A DNA stretch of 64,000 nt from an uncultured Flavobacteriales bacterium (GCA_937121175.1 CAKZKD010000039.1:1-64000), one strand, 5' to 3'; positions 9,367 through 19,812 are shown, counted from the stretch's first letter. Notes: generated by a model not told the origin, from the sequence alone. Made by a program: numbers and translations.

Positions 9367-9945
9367 CTACTCTTTGTCGGATTGAGATTCGGCTACACCA
9401 CCGCTGAGAATGGTTTTCATCATTTCTGCGGACTTTACTTTTAAAGGTACAACATTCTTTTTAGGAACGATAAATATGTTGCCCGTAAATCCGTAACTGT
9501 GTGGTAAATACACCATAACTTTTTCCCCTTCAATTCCCCACGAATACAAATCGGATTGTGTAATAAACCCTGGCTTTTCTACATCTGGACTCAATTTTAC
9601 TAGAACTGGTTGCGAGAATTTTTTCTTTTTTCCTCCAACAATGGCTTCAGTAAAATCCATAATAGAGGTATAAATACTCTTAATTACCGGAGCTTTATCA
9701 AGGAGTCTTTTGAACCAATAATTTATTGGACGGGCAATTACCGTATTTCCTAAAAAGCCAATTAGAGTTATGGTTATAACCAAAATCAATAATCCAAGAC
9801 CCGGTATTTTAATATCGAAAGGAAACAAAGTCGGAAGTATGTCATCAATAAAGCCTAGTAAAGCAAAAATCACATAAAGGGTTACCGCTAATGGCACAGT
9901 GAATAAGACACCTTGAAGAAAATAAGTACCTAGTTTTTTAAACAT
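9367..9945 (-). CDS. DUF502 family membrane protein
   Basis: A 192-residue protein with two N-terminal transmembrane segments (about 8-30 and 48-70) and a soluble C-terminal domain. FLQGVLFTVPLAVTLYV and the PINYWFKRLL...IKSIYTS stretch are typical of DUF502, a family widespread in bacteria and without a settled function. Its start overlaps the end of the MmcQ-like gene by 8 bases and its stop lies 2 bases before the EamA start, consistent with a small operon. Confidence 0.85.
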   Translation of the reverse strand: MFKKLGTYFLQGVLFTVPLAVTLYVIFALLGFIDDILPTLFPFDIKIPGLGLLILVITITLIGFLGNTVIARPINYWFKRLLDKAPVIKSIYTSIMDFTEAIVGGKKKKFSQPVLVKLSPDVEKPGFITQSDLYSWGIEGEKVMVYLPHSYGFTGNIFIVPKKNVVPLKVKSAEMMKTILSGGVAESQSDKE

Positions 9946-10294
9946 TCAATTCTAATTTTTCTCTATCTGATTTTTTAAGGCTTTTTGCCACTAGGTTGTA
10001 TGAATGGTCTATTAATTCAAAAGCTAGCCGATCTGGCACATCAGCATAAGTGCGCACGGTATTCCAATGCTTTTTACTCATGTGGTAACCTGGAATAATT
10101 CCTTGGTAGGATTCCCTAAGTTCAATAGCTCGTTCGGGGTCGCATTTTAAATTAAACCCAGAATATTCTTCGACATTACACAAGGCAAACATTTTCCCAA
10201 GTACTTTAAACACTAGAACTTTGTCATCAAACGGAAAACTTTCGGTTACTCCTTTTTTAGCAATACAATATTCTCTGTAGGTTTCTATATCCAC
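9938..10294 (-). CDS. MmcQ/YjbR family protein
   Basis: A 118-residue cytoplasmic protein of the MmcQ/YjbR (CyaY-like fold, double-wing DNA-binding-like) family. Recognisable are the start MDIETYREYC, the GVTESFPFDDKVLVFKVLGKMFAL core, the NLKCDPE segment and the GYHMSKKHWNTV motif. Biochemical function is not established. First gene of a three-gene minus-strand unit, divergent from the histidine kinase at 10429. Confidence 0.87.
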   Translation of the reverse strand: MDIETYREYCIAKKGVTESFPFDDKVLVFKVLGKMFALCNVEEYSGFNLKCDPERAIELRESYQGIIPGYHMSKKHWNTVRTYADVPDRLAFELIDHSYNLVAKSLKKSDREKLELNV

Positions 10295-10428
10295 GCTGAA
10301 AAGTAAAATGTAAAAGTAGGCAAAGGGCTTCCAATAAAACCAGAATCTAAGACGAATAGAGGCATAAACATTGCTGGCAATTGCAATCTTAAACTTCTCT
10401 GTTTGATAAACTACTTTTGTAAACGCAC

Positions 10429-11886
10429 ATGATACTCGATAAACTTAGTCTTAGAAATCGTATTTACATTTCGTTAATTCTTGTGGTGGTTATTAGCTTT
10501 TTGATAATAGGAGCCGTAACCATTTGGTACACTCATATTGAAAATGAACGCTACCACAACCAAAGATTAACACGTAAAGAGAAAGCAATAACCGCAGCAC
10601 TCAATTATTATTTGGAAGACAAAGACGAGGATATTTACACTTTATACACTCGAGGTTTTCATCAAAAAATTGTTGAATTGGCAGATATTCATGGCTTAGA
10701 AGTAAACCTCTATGACCTAGAAGGGAAATGGATTGCCTCCTCGAACTTCGACTATTTTGACCAAGGCATTTTACCCGAAGTATTAAATGACCAACTACTA
10801 AAAACCATTCGAGATAATGGTGGCCACTTTGTATTGGATGAATATGTAAATGGGGAGGATTTGCTTTCTGCGTTTACCTTTTTAAAAGGCGCAGATGAGG
10901 AGCCAATGGCACTTGTTAGTGTACCCTATTTTACCAGCAACGAAATTCAGAAAGAAGAAACCGCGGAACTTCTTTACACCTTGCTCAATATATACTTGGT
11001 ACTCATGATTGGGGCTCTTGCTGTGGCATTTTTCCTTTCAAATTACATCACCCGCGGGCTTCAATCAATAACCCAAAAATTACGTACCTTAAGTCTAACT
11101 GAAGCTAATGAAGAAATTCAATGGGATAAGAATGATGAGATTGGAGAATTAATCCAGGAATACAATAGAAAAGTACGGGAATTAAAAAACAGTGCTGAAT
11201 TATTGGCTAAAAGTGAACGTGAGGATGCTTGGCGAGAAATGGCTAGACAAGTAGCACACGAGATTAAGAACCCTCTGACACCAATGAAATTATCAGTTCA
11301 GCAATTGGAGCGCAGTTGGAATGATGGAAAAGAAGATTTTGCGGTTCGAATGCAGCGGTTTCAGCATACCATGACGCAACAAATTGACACGCTATCTGAC
11401 ATTGCAACTGAATTCTCGAACTTTGCTAAACTCAATAAATCTACTCCTGAAAATTTAGATTTAGTGCAGGGTTTAATAAACTGTGTTGAGCTTTTTGATG
11501 GTGAAAAAATTGATATTGATATTGATTATCCACAAGAATCCGTTGTTGTTTATCTAGACAAATCACACTTGAATCGAATATTTAACAACCTGATTACTAA
11601 TGCCGTTGAAGCCGTTCCAGAAGATACAGAAGGGGCACTATTGATTAGTATTCAGAAAAATGAGAGTTCTGTAAAAGTATGCCTTAAAGACAATGGTACT
11701 GGAATAGAACCTGAGAAATTGGAGCGCATATTTGAGCCCAATTTTTCTACAAAATCTAGAGGAACCGGACTTGGGTTAGCCATGGTAAAAGGCATGGTTG
11801 AGGCCGCCAATGGAACTATTAAGGTTCAATCTGAGGTCAATATAGGTAGTGAGTTTATTGTTAACCTCCCAATCACTTCAACTTAG
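10429..11886 (+). CDS. NtrY-like membrane sensor histidine kinase (no adjacent regulator)
   Basis: A 485-residue sensor kinase. Two transmembrane helices (about 13-34 and 183-205) enclose an extracytoplasmic sensor region. A HAMP linker and coiled coil follow, then a dimerisation/phosphoacceptor motif AHEIKNPLTPMK with His277, and an HATPase domain with DNGTGIEPE and a GTGLGLAMVKG box. The motif AHEIKNPLTP is of the NtrY type. The usual response regulator (NtrX-like) is absent from the neighbourhood. A TACTTTTG at 10412-10419 matches the Bacteroidetes -7 element but lies very close to the ATG and lacks a well-placed -33. The 3' end overlaps the convergent lipoprotein gene by 4 bases. Confidence 0.9.
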   Translation: MILDKLSLRNRIYISLILVVVISFLIIGAVTIWYTHIENERYHNQRLTRKEKAITAALNYYLEDKDEDIYTLYTRGFHQKIVELADIHGLEVNLYDLEGKWIASSNFDYFDQGILPEVLNDQLLKTIRDNGGHFVLDEYVNGEDLLSAFTFLKGADEEPMALVSVPYFTSNEIQKEETAELLYTLLNIYLVLMIGALAVAFFLSNYITRGLQSITQKLRTLSLTEANEEIQWDKNDEIGELIQEYNRKVRELKNSAELLAKSEREDAWREMARQVAHEIKNPLTPMKLSVQQLERSWNDGKEDFAVRMQRFQHTMTQQIDTLSDIATEFSNFAKLNKSTPENLDLVQGLINCVELFDGEKIDIDIDYPQESVVVYLDKSHLNRIFNNLITNAVEAVPEDTEGALLISIQKNESSVKVCLKDNGTGIEPEKLERIFEPNFSTKSRGTGLGLAMVKGMVEAANGTIKVQSEVNIGSEFIVNLPITST

Positions 11887-12185
11887 CGTAATTCTACTTT
11901 GGTAATTTCAATGTCTGCATCGTATTCGTAATACATCATGCACACAATTTCTTCATCTGCCTTGCAAATTTTGGGCTCCTTATAGCTTGCTTTTACCAAA
12001 GACCCATCAGGTAGGTCTGCTACCAATTTAGAATTACAAATACGCAAATTAGTGTCTTCAATTTTAAGATAAGACCCCGTACAATTTTTTACGATTTCAC
12101 CTTTTACGCCAGAAACGCGTTCACAACTTGATAATATCGCTAAAGATATTAGTAGAGCAGTTGCTATGTAGAATGATGTTTTCAT
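11883..12185 (-). CDS. Small cysteine-rich lipoprotein, unknown function
   Basis: A 100-residue protein with a lipobox LSSC at about residues 18-21. The mature part has four further cysteines (in NCTG, RICN, KICK and IVCM) that could pair in the periplasm. No family is recognised. The stop overlaps the histidine kinase stop on the other strand by 4 bases. The upstream region ends at the hairpin terminator of the next minus-strand gene, so it is probably transcribed alone. Confidence 0.6.
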   Translation of the reverse strand: MKTSFYIATALLISLAILSSCERVSGVKGEIVKNCTGSYLKIEDTNLRICNSKLVADLPDGSLVKASYKEPKICKADEEIVCMMYYEYDADIEITKVELR

Positions 12186-12241
12186 TACTGTAATTTTTTG
12201 ATTTTCAACATAACAAAGAGAACGAAAATTTATTGCATAAA

Positions 12242-12270
12242 AAAGCCCTTCAAAAAAATTGAAGGGCTTT
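12242..12270 (-). terminator. Rho-independent terminator of the 1500-residue secreted protein gene
   Basis: A perfect 12-bp inverted repeat (AAAGCCCTTCAA / TTGAAGGGCTTT) with a 5-base loop begins 4 bases past the stop at 12275. Read on the minus strand, the stem is followed directly by a run of six T. Confidence 0.85.
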
Positions 12271-12274
12271 AGTT

Positions 12275-15200
12275 TTAAAAGTTATCTAAATCAATCGGTC
12301 TCATGACGGCCATCCATTTAAGTACGGTTTCTCCGATATCAGGAGCATCTACGTGAATAATGTACATGCCTGAAGCAATTGGCACTCGGGACTGATTTTT
12401 CAAATTCCACTCTAAGAAAGTAATGGTATCGTCATCTTTTTCAAGAGTTCGTACCAAAGTACCGTTAATGGTGTAAATTCTTACCGTAACCGTTTTTGGT
12501 AAATTGGTAATAATCATTCTATTATCCAGCTTACCCGTTTCGTACTTACTGTACGCATAATAAGGATTCGGTACTGCTTTGATGTTCTCCAAAGCATCTT
12601 TGGCCACATCTGCATTGTTGAATGTAGGCTCCATTCCTTTGGTTGAAAACTCGTAGAGGGGTAATCCACCATTTTCTTGCTCCACAAACAAACCATTGAC
12701 ATCACTACCCAAATCCCCATTCTTGTATTCGAAAGTGAAATCGAGATCCTCTTTCGATCTTGGGCTGTAGGTCATTCCTCTATAATACATGGTTGTATCT
12801 GGAACTGTATCATTCAAGGTTCCTTCCTTTATTAGACGAATTGGACCTGCGGTCACATAGTAATCTTTACCCACTTCTACTTTGTTATTTACAACCGGTG
12901 AACCAATTCCGAATGCTTTGTACTCTTGGTTAACCCGAAGGCGAATTGTAACATCAGTTGCTAGAAGCTCTTGATCTTCAACAAGTAGTGGATTCATAAC
13001 CCACATACCCGCTCTAAAAACATGAGTCGCTTGATTATGCAAATCAACATGTTCAGGATTGAACTGTGACAAATAACCCCTAACATCCCTGAGTTTTTCT
13101 TCCATCCATTTTCCTGCATCATACTTTGGCATTCTATTTTCCACATCATTGAAATCCAAATTATTTAGGGGGTCTAAAGGATTTGTAACGGTAAAATCGT
13201 CTGGTGTAATTACCTCATCCTCCACGGCATTATTTCTAAATACATAAATCAAGTGCTTTCCACCACCTCTATATTGTCGAAGGGGACCTTCGGTTTCTCT
13301 GCTAGTGGGGTTCCATAACATATCCCTTCCATTTTCTTCAATCAAATATGAATCTTCACCAAACGCCATGTTCAATCGCTCACCTGTTTCTACATCAATG
13401 GCGTATCCTGGAAACCAGCCCATTCCTTTTGAGGCAATATAATTTGGCGAATTGGAATCGTCTGAAGGAGCCGCATTCGTATCGGCAGGATTTCCATTTT
13501 TATCTACCGAAGGGGCATCTCTAAGCTGACCTCTTATAGCGTTGCCATCCGATTCTTCAATACTATCACGCATTTCTAGGACTGGGCATCTTGTCCAGTG
13601 TTCCTTGTTGTCTGTAATTACAATGTTCACCCCATGTAAATAGTTTAATTGGTTAACCGAGTCTATCGGAATATGCATTGTACGAACAACCGTTGGTGTA
13701 TCCCTATCCGTAAACCCTTCATCGTATAACCAAAGGTGTTGGAAATTAGGAGCAACTACCTGGTACTGAACACCAGCCTTTAAATATCCCGGAATAGGAC
13801 CTGATGGTGATTTCCATGCAGTTAACCTAAATGGTGCAATAATTCCGGCTTCAATTTGTTCAAATTTTTGTAAATCATCTAAGCCTTCTCCTTTCTTAAC
13901 AGTTCCGTTTTCTCCTCTATCCTGTTGAAAATAATTCCAATCATCATAATGATTTTCTTTCAACGCTGTTCTTGGCTCATCGGCTTGAGCACTGGTACCA
14001 CTTAATATCCAATTCAACTCGGTTAAACCATCAACATCCGAAACACCAGTTAACCATTGTTTACTGTTATCTGAAAAAGATATTGAAGAAGAAACGAAGC
14101 CATTATTCAAATCTCGCTCTTCCATTGTTCCAGCATTTCCAACCTGACCTATGGTAATTGAAATTCCTAGTTCTGCAACAACTTTCTCTGAACCTACTTT
14201 AATATTTGAAGAGGAGAACACTGTATCGCTCAAATCAGCACTCGTAATCATCCAATAAGCATCTGTTAGGTCGCCTCTAGTTTGTGAGTTGGTATCTTGT
14301 AACCAAATTCGATAATCATCACCCTTAATAGCCAATGGGTCAACTACTTTTACCGAAATTGGACCCGATCCCTTTTCGTATGTAAGGTTTTTCACAAAAT
14401 GTTCTTTAGAAGCAAGAATTTCGTTAATGCTTTCTTGGGTAATTCGAACATCATTTCCTCCATTTCCAATGCCTTCAACTCTAGTAATTTCAACGCCATC
14501 TCCATATTTAGCATTCAATACCGTACCACCATTTTGATTATCTATTTTGTGTGGAATTCCCTTAACGGCCACAATAGCTCCTGTAGCAGATTTTCTACTA
14601 CCGATAAACTTACGGTTTTGTGAATTAGGGTTAAAGCCATAGGCAATTGCTAAATAGTAGTACGCTCTATTGTTTACTAGTTCAGTTACTCCATCTGCGA
14701 ATGCATCCTGCTTTATTTGAAATGATGTCTCTATTCCTCTGTTCGCACCTTCCACTTTTATAGTGGGTACGTATGCTTCAATGTCATTATCAAAAGGGGT
14801 GTTGACAATTGTTGAAACCGTATCTCTAACATCAACTTGTGCAACCAACCTTGCTTTCGAAGGATCTTCTAAATCTCCAGTAGAAACCGAATTGTTCTTC
14901 AATTGATAAACCATATATCCCTGAAAGGTATAAGTCTTAAAGTCTTCAATCTCTTTTGCAGTTATTGGTCTGCCATCAATGGTGTCTGGAGCAATAATCG
15001 TTGGGTCTGACTCCATATACGCCTGATTAAAATTATTTGATAACAATGAGTTGTCTAGGTATATAATCAATTCGTTTTCTAACTCACGTATCGCTAGAGT
15101 TGGAGCATCTGGCCCACTAAGAATTCGAAAACAATTATCAAATAGCGCTTGTGTTTTATCGTCAGCTTTTTTCAATGCATTTATTGAGCTCAAGTTATTC

Positions 15201-16777
15201 CCATTGGTAGCTCTTGCCCAAACTACTCCAACCGTGATGTTGTTTACTGCTCCAGGCTCTAAGGTAAACGGACCCGCAGATTGCATAAACCGTCTGTCGT
15301 TCGCCGTATTTCCCGCAGTTACTTCAGTCCATGGTTCTTGAGGATTACCACCCGTTCCCCAACCCAATGGGTCGGTATCGTTTGGAAACATATAATCTGC
15401 CTCGACGGTCTGGTCAGCCTTAGCATCTCCTTGATGGCCTGTGCCCCCATAGAACATTCTACTTCCATCTCTCCAAACGCTTCTTAGGTAATTATAATAC
15501 TCAACGCCAGTAGTAGGATCTCCTCTTACGGTAACATCATTATTGTGGTATAAAAATTTCCGCATCCCAAAACGTTCATTGTCAATTACTCCATCGCTAT
15601 ACCCAATTCCGATTCCTTCATAGGGAATACCTAGATTTCGTTTCGCTTCTTCAATTTTTTTGGTAAGAGGATTGTCAACTCCATCATTGTCTTGGAAAGG
15701 ACCTTGAAAAAAATCTACACCAATTGCTGGCGGCAACGTTCCGTATCCAATTACTCCATTGCAATCCTCATCTACGTTATCGCCATTATAGCAATAACCT
15801 AAACCTCTTTGCACATCACAACCCACGAAATCATCTGTGCTACATCCTAAATCGGCATCTACCCATTGCCCAAAATAGGTGTCGGTTAATGTGAATGTAC
15901 TTCTATTGACTAGTTCATAATTATAGAAAGTCATGTTGTTAATCTCATCATTGGTTGCAAAAGCAAATGCCTGCGCTCTGATTTCCATGCCAATGGATGC
16001 CGCGCCCGTTTCGGTATGTACGTTTCCTTTATCGTTGAACACCCACCAAAGGTTTTGGTCACCAAATAGGTTCACAATACGCTCTTTACAATCACTCGAA
16101 TTATTTAAGTCATACGCCGGATAATCTCCTTGCGATGGATCGTAATCACCATCACCATCTCGGTCAACATAAGGTGCTAAATCATCTGCTTCGTTATAGG
16201 GCGCAAATGCTCTTCCTTTTGCTGGATAGTTTAATATGCTCGCAGGAATCGAGTACCCAGGATATTGTTCTGATTGAGAAGATGTACCGTTGGCAGCATC
16301 ATCTATTCCAGCCTCAAACCAACCCACAAATTCGCTTACTTCGGCACGAGTGGTAACAAAGTGCTTGTCATAAGCCACGCATGTGGCAGAAGTTATTTCT
16401 GCATCTACCAAACTTAGTGGGCCTGTCCAAAAGTCTTGACCACTCGACCTAAAACGCTGTGCAGCAACTTTTAATTGACCGGAAATATCTCTTCCTCCTA
16501 ACCACAAAGATCCAGCATACAATGCTGTGTGTCCGCTGTTTTTAGGGATTTCATACTGCGAATTAGAAAAATCCCACCACATGTCTCCACCTGTCTGAAT
16601 TAGGGCTCTTGTGTTATTGATATTTAATTCATCACTGTTGGTTGCAGGAGAACAACCTGCTGCAAGGCTGCCATTTGGCTTCTTTCCGCCCCTGCTTCCA
16701 CCTTTCTTATCAACATATGCTGACAGCATTACGGTTGAAAGCAGCATAGCAATTAATACGTTATATTTTTTCATCAC
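12275..16777 (-). CDS. Very large secreted protein with T9SS-type C-terminal domain
   Basis: A 1500-residue protein with a cleavable N-terminal signal (about 1-21) and a short Gly/Lys-rich linker. The N-terminal part has an MWWDF...YAGSLWLGGRDISG segment and a DRDGDGDYDPSQGDYPAY stretch that looks like a calcium-binding aspartate loop. The C-terminal 100 residues (VPNPYYAYSKYE through VRIYTINGTLVRTL to PIASGMYIIHVDAP) form a FlgD/T9SS-sorting-like Ig fold, suggesting secretion through the type IX system and surface attachment. I know similar proteins from gliding or surface-associated Bacteroidota, with no enzyme activity assigned. It lies 108 bases downstream of the LytTR regulator on the same strand and has its own terminator. 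Confidence 0.8.
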   Translation of the reverse strand: MMKKYNVLIAMLLSTVMLSAYVDKKGGSRGGKKPNGSLAAGCSPATNSDELNINNTRALIQTGGDMWWDFSNSQYEIPKNSGHTALYAGSLWLGGRDISGQLKVAAQRFRSSGQDFWTGPLSLVDAEITSATCVAYDKHFVTTRAEVSEFVGWFEAGIDDAANGTSSQSEQYPGYSIPASILNYPAKGRAFAPYNEADDLAPYVDRDGDGDYDPSQGDYPAYDLNNSSDCKERIVNLFGDQNLWWVFNDKGNVHTETGAASIGMEIRAQAFAFATNDEINNMTFYNYELVNRSTFTLTDTYFGQWVDADLGCSTDDFVGCDVQRGLGYCYNGDNVDEDCNGVIGYGTLPPAIGVDFFQGPFQDNDGVDNPLTKKIEEAKRNLGIPYEGIGIGYSDGVIDNERFGMRKFLYHNNDVTVRGDPTTGVEYYNYLRSVWRDGSRMFYGGTGHQGDAKADQTVEADYMFPNDTDPLGWGTGGNPQEPWTEVTAGNTANDRRFMQSAGPFTLEPGAVNNITVGVVWARATNGNNLSSINALKKADDKTQALFDNCFRILSGPDAPTLAIRELENELIIYLDNSLLSNNFNQAYMESDPTIIAPDTIDGRPITAKEIEDFKTYTFQGYMVYQLKNNSVSTGDLEDPSKARLVAQVDVRDTVSTIVNTPFDNDIEAYVPTIKVEGANRGIETSFQIKQDAFADGVTELVNNRAYYYLAIAYGFNPNSQNRKFIGSRKSATGAIVAVKGIPHKIDNQNGGTVLNAKYGDGVEITRVEGIGNGGNDVRITQESINEILASKEHFVKNLTYEKGSGPISVKVVDPLAIKGDDYRIWLQDTNSQTRGDLTDAYWMITSADLSDTVFSSSNIKVGSEKVVAELGISITIGQVGNAGTMEERDLNNGFVSSSISFSDNSKQWLTGVSDVDGLTELNWILSGTSAQADEPRTALKENHYDDWNYFQQDRGENGTVKKGEGLDDLQKFEQIEAGIIAPFRLTAWKSPSGPIPGYLKAGVQYQVVAPNFQHLWLYDEGFTDRDTPTVVRTMHIPIDSVNQLNYLHGVNIVITDNKEHWTRCPVLEMRDSIEESDGNAIRGQLRDAPSVDKNGNPADTNAAPSDDSNSPNYIASKGMGWFPGYAIDVETGERLNMAFGEDSYLIEENGRDMLWNPTSRETEGPLRQYRGGGKHLIYVFRNNAVEDEVITPDDFTVTNPLDPLNNLDFNDVENRMPKYDAGKWMEEKLRDVRGYLSQFNPEHVDLHNQATHVFRAGMWVMNPLLVEDQELLATDVTIRLRVNQEYKAFGIGSPVVNNKVEVGKDYYVTAGPIRLIKEGTLNDTVPDTTMYYRGMTYSPRSKEDLDFTFEYKNGDLGSDVNGLFVEQENGGLPLYEFSTKGMEPTFNNADVAKDALENIKAVPNPYYAYSKYETGKLDNRMIITNLPKTVTVRIYTINGTLVRTLEKDDDTITFLEWNLKNQSRVPIASGMYIIHVDAPDIGETVLKWMAVMRPIDLDNF

Positions 16778-16885
16778 AATTAGTTTTAGACTGTAAATGT
16801 CCTTATAAATTTAAGTCTCTAATCGCTGAAAATGGCGTACGTAACGGTTTAGGAGGTAAACGGAGGCAGGTACTTATTAAACGGT

Positions 16886-17641
16886 CTAGCCTTTATTTTC
16901 GGTAAGCGCTTCCATAAAAGCCGTCTTTTTTCTTCGTGAAACATCAACATGAGTTCCGTCGCTCATTTCGATAGTTCCCCCATCGGTTTTCAAAAACTTA
17001 TGAATGTGATTTAGGTTCACCAAATGACCGCGATGGACTCTAAAAAAGCCATCACCATCTAACATATTTTCATATTCGCCAAGTGTTTTAGAGGCAAGGA
17101 TTTTCTTACCCGTGTTGAGGAATATTCGAGTGTAGTTTCCATCGGATTCACAGCGAATAATATCGTTGATCGCAATAAATGTGATGCCGTTACTATCTGG
17201 TATAGCGATTTTCTTATCCTGAGAATCTGATTTTAAATTCTCGATAAGGTTATCGTAATTTTCTGTTGGCGGCGTTTTCTGTGTGTGTACGTGCTTTTTG
17301 ATTGCCTTTTTTAAGTCTTCAATATCAACTGGTTTCAGTAAATAGTCCAATGCAGAAAATTTTATGGCCTTGAGCGCATAATGGTCATAAGCAGTTACAA
17401 AAACGATATTAAAGTTAATTGGTTTCATTCGCTCAAGTAATTCAAAACCAGAGCCAAACGGCATTTCAATGTCAAGGAAGACCAATTCTGGAGTGTATTT
17501 TTTAATCTTTTCCATTGCGGAAGCAATAGAATCGGATTTGGCGACAATTTTTACACCATCAACATACTTTTCTAAAAGGTTACTCAACGATTCTCTTGCA
17601 CCTTCTTCGTCATCTACAATCATTACTCTTACATCACTCAT
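16886..17641 (-). CDS. LytTR-family response regulator
   Basis: A 251-residue regulator. The receiver domain (1-120) has the acidic pair at Asp10-Asp11, the phosphoacceptor Asp57 in VFLDIEMPFG, and Lys in the LLKPVD motif near residue 105. The LytTR DNA-binding domain (about 145-248) includes the RVHRGHLVNLNHI segment. Its ATG lies 2 bases after the stop of the kinase gene upstream, so the pair is co-translated and very probably cognate. Target genes are unknown; the downstream 1500-residue secreted protein is the nearest candidate. Confidence 0.93.
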   Translation of the reverse strand: MSDVRVMIVDDEEGARESLSNLLEKYVDGVKIVAKSDSIASAMEKIKKYTPELVFLDIEMPFGSGFELLERMKPINFNIVFVTAYDHYALKAIKFSALDYLLKPVDIEDLKKAIKKHVHTQKTPPTENYDNLIENLKSDSQDKKIAIPDSNGITFIAINDIIRCESDGNYTRIFLNTGKKILASKTLGEYENMLDGDGFFRVHRGHLVNLNHIHKFLKTDGGTIEMSDGTHVDVSRRKKTAFMEALTENKG

Positions 17642-17643
17642 AT

Positions 17644-19812
17644 CTAATCTCGGTTTAGTGGTACATAAATTTTAACTCTGGTTCCTGTTTCACCTTCTTT
17701 ATCCGGATATATATCCTCGATTGAAACACTTAAATCACTGTCATTTACTTTATTTATAATTTGCAGGCGGTCTTCTGTAATAGACATGCCTTGTGACTTG
17801 TGATACTTGGTTTGTGTGCTTCTGATTTCTGTAGCTTTCTTCCTTCCAACTCCATTATCCTCAACACAACACACCAAAAACTCATTCTCTTCAAATAGGT
17901 TAATGATAATTTGACCTTTCTCCTGTTTGTGCGCAATACCATGTAAGACAGCGTTCTCCAAATAAGGTTGAACCAGCATGCTTGGCATCTCGTCATACTC
18001 TGGGTCAATACTAGGGTCTATTACTATTTCGTATTCAAACTTGTCTTTGAATCTAAGTTTCTCTAAATCGAGATACAGGCTAATGGCTTTTATTTCGTCT
18101 GAAATACTGATGAATTTCTTTTTGCTATTATCTAAAATTACACGCATCAGTTTGGCAAATTTGCTCAAGTATTTAAGTGCTTCTTCAGAATTATTGCCTG
18201 AAATAAAATGTTGGATTGAGCTTAGGGTATTGAATATAAAATGAGGGTTCATTTGAGCCCTAAGCGCCATTAGTTCCAGGTTAGCAATTCGTTTACTTAT
18301 TTCCGATTTCTCGCGCTCTTTACTTCTAATTGATCGAGAGTACAACCACAAAATTGTCACTCCAATTATTACAATTAAAAGTCCCACTACAAATTGAAAC
18401 CAAAACGTTTGATAAAAATGGGGCAGAATTTCGATTTGCATTTGTGCTGGCTCGGCACTCCAAATTCCTGATTTACTCATAGCTTCTACCGAGAATAAAT
18501 AATTTCCAGGAGGTAACATGGTGTATTGAATAAAACTAGAACTGGTATAAACCCATTCTTTATCAACTCCATCTAACTTGTAACGATATTGAAAAAGTCC
18601 CGGGTTTCCAGGCAAGGAACCGGCAAAGGATAAACGAATAAAATTCTTTTCCGCCTCTAATTGATAGCCATCTAAAAGAGTAGTATCTCGATTATTAATC
18701 TTAATGCTCGAAATGTAAATTTTAGGTGCTATTGTATCAACTTGGGCAAATGTGTTCAAGTTATTTTCTGGTGAAATGTTATCTATTCTAATGGCTTGAA
18801 CAGATCGATTAGAATCCTTTGTGTGGGTATTTATTACAGGCGAAACATACGTTATATTCGAGTTTAGGCTGTATTGATACAGTCCAGAATTTGCGGTTGC
18901 CAGCCAAAGATTATTATCCGAATCTTCGAACATCGCTGTCACGCTTTTGTTGGATAAGTACTCAATCCTATTTCTTGAAGAAATATCGCCAGTTGGGAAA
19001 CATATAACCCCTCCCTGATTCAGCCCAATCCAGATTTTTTGTTCACTATCTTCGAACAAACATTCCACTTTTTTTTCTGTAAAAAGTCGCGCAATTATCC
19101 CTTTCTTATCAAAGTTAACTACCTCAGCTCCAGCACTAAACAGATATGAACTATTGATGAGCTTCGAGAATTTACTTTTATTAAATTCAGAATTTCCGCT
19201 TAAGGATATTTCTAATTCTAAATCTGAAAAATACACCCGCAATTGGTTCGACTTTCCTGTTACCGGACTCACACTTCCTGCAATAAACTGATTTTCAGCT
19301 AATTGTTTTACAAAATAGTTGAAATCTCCACGAATATTGTGTTTTATGATTTGCCTAGAATCGGTTTGAACTTCAATTAAACCACCGCCTATCACATTCG
19401 AAATCCAAATATTATTACTTTCATCCGGCCTAGCCTGATTCACAATTTTTCCCAACATGGTTTCCTGCAATTGCGCATTTAGCGCCACGGGTGTCAGCTT
19501 GTAATCATCAAGCAGAAATAATTTACCATCAGTTGAATAACAGCCCAGGATGTTTTCAGATTTAAAAAAACCAACTATCACAGATTGCTTTAAGACATCA
19601 TTCATCGGGTGAAGCTGAAAACTCAACCCTTCCAAAGTCACTAGTCCTTTTGTCGTTGCCACCCAAATTCTGCCACTTTTATCTTGGTTGAGGTCAAAAA
19701 CTTCGGAGCTTGATAAGCCTTCTGATTTTCCATAATGATTAAACAAAGCCTCTTGCCCAATTACGGGAATTACGATGATCGAAATCAATAAAATGGAAAG
19801 TAGATTTTTCAT
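17644..19812 (-). CDS. Propeller/Y_Y_Y-domain sensor histidine kinase (LytS-like)
   Basis: A 722-residue kinase with a signal peptide, a periplasmic region of beta-propeller repeats (DKSGRIWVATTKGLV, DSEQKIWIGLNQGGV and DSDNNLWLATANSGLY are the clear blades), a Y_Y_Y domain (about 370-460), one transmembrane helix (about 470-490), a LytS-type His kinase motif AQMNPHFIFNTLSSIQHF around residue 520, and an HATPase domain with VEDNGVGRK. The propeller is shorter than in most Bacteroidota members, with few blades recognisable. It shares an operon with the LytTR regulator. The ligand is unknown; in this architecture it is often a carbohydrate or envelope signal. Confidence 0.9.
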   Translation of the reverse strand: MKNLLSILLISIIVIPVIGQEALFNHYGKSEGLSSSEVFDLNQDKSGRIWVATTKGLVTLEGLSFQLHPMNDVLKQSVIVGFFKSENILGCYSTDGKLFLLDDYKLTPVALNAQLQETMLGKIVNQARPDESNNIWISNVIGGGLIEVQTDSRQIIKHNIRGDFNYFVKQLAENQFIAGSVSPVTGKSNQLRVYFSDLELEISLSGNSEFNKSKFSKLINSSYLFSAGAEVVNFDKKGIIARLFTEKKVECLFEDSEQKIWIGLNQGGVICFPTGDISSRNRIEYLSNKSVTAMFEDSDNNLWLATANSGLYQYSLNSNITYVSPVINTHTKDSNRSVQAIRIDNISPENNLNTFAQVDTIAPKIYISSIKINNRDTTLLDGYQLEAEKNFIRLSFAGSLPGNPGLFQYRYKLDGVDKEWVYTSSSFIQYTMLPPGNYLFSVEAMSKSGIWSAEPAQMQIEILPHFYQTFWFQFVVGLLIVIIGVTILWLYSRSIRSKEREKSEISKRIANLELMALRAQMNPHFIFNTLSSIQHFISGNNSEEALKYLSKFAKLMRVILDNSKKKFISISDEIKAISLYLDLEKLRFKDKFEYEIVIDPSIDPEYDEMPSMLVQPYLENAVLHGIAHKQEKGQIIINLFEENEFLVCCVEDNGVGRKKATEIRSTQTKYHKSQGMSITEDRLQIINKVNDSDLSVSIEDIYPDKEGETGTRVKIYVPLNRD

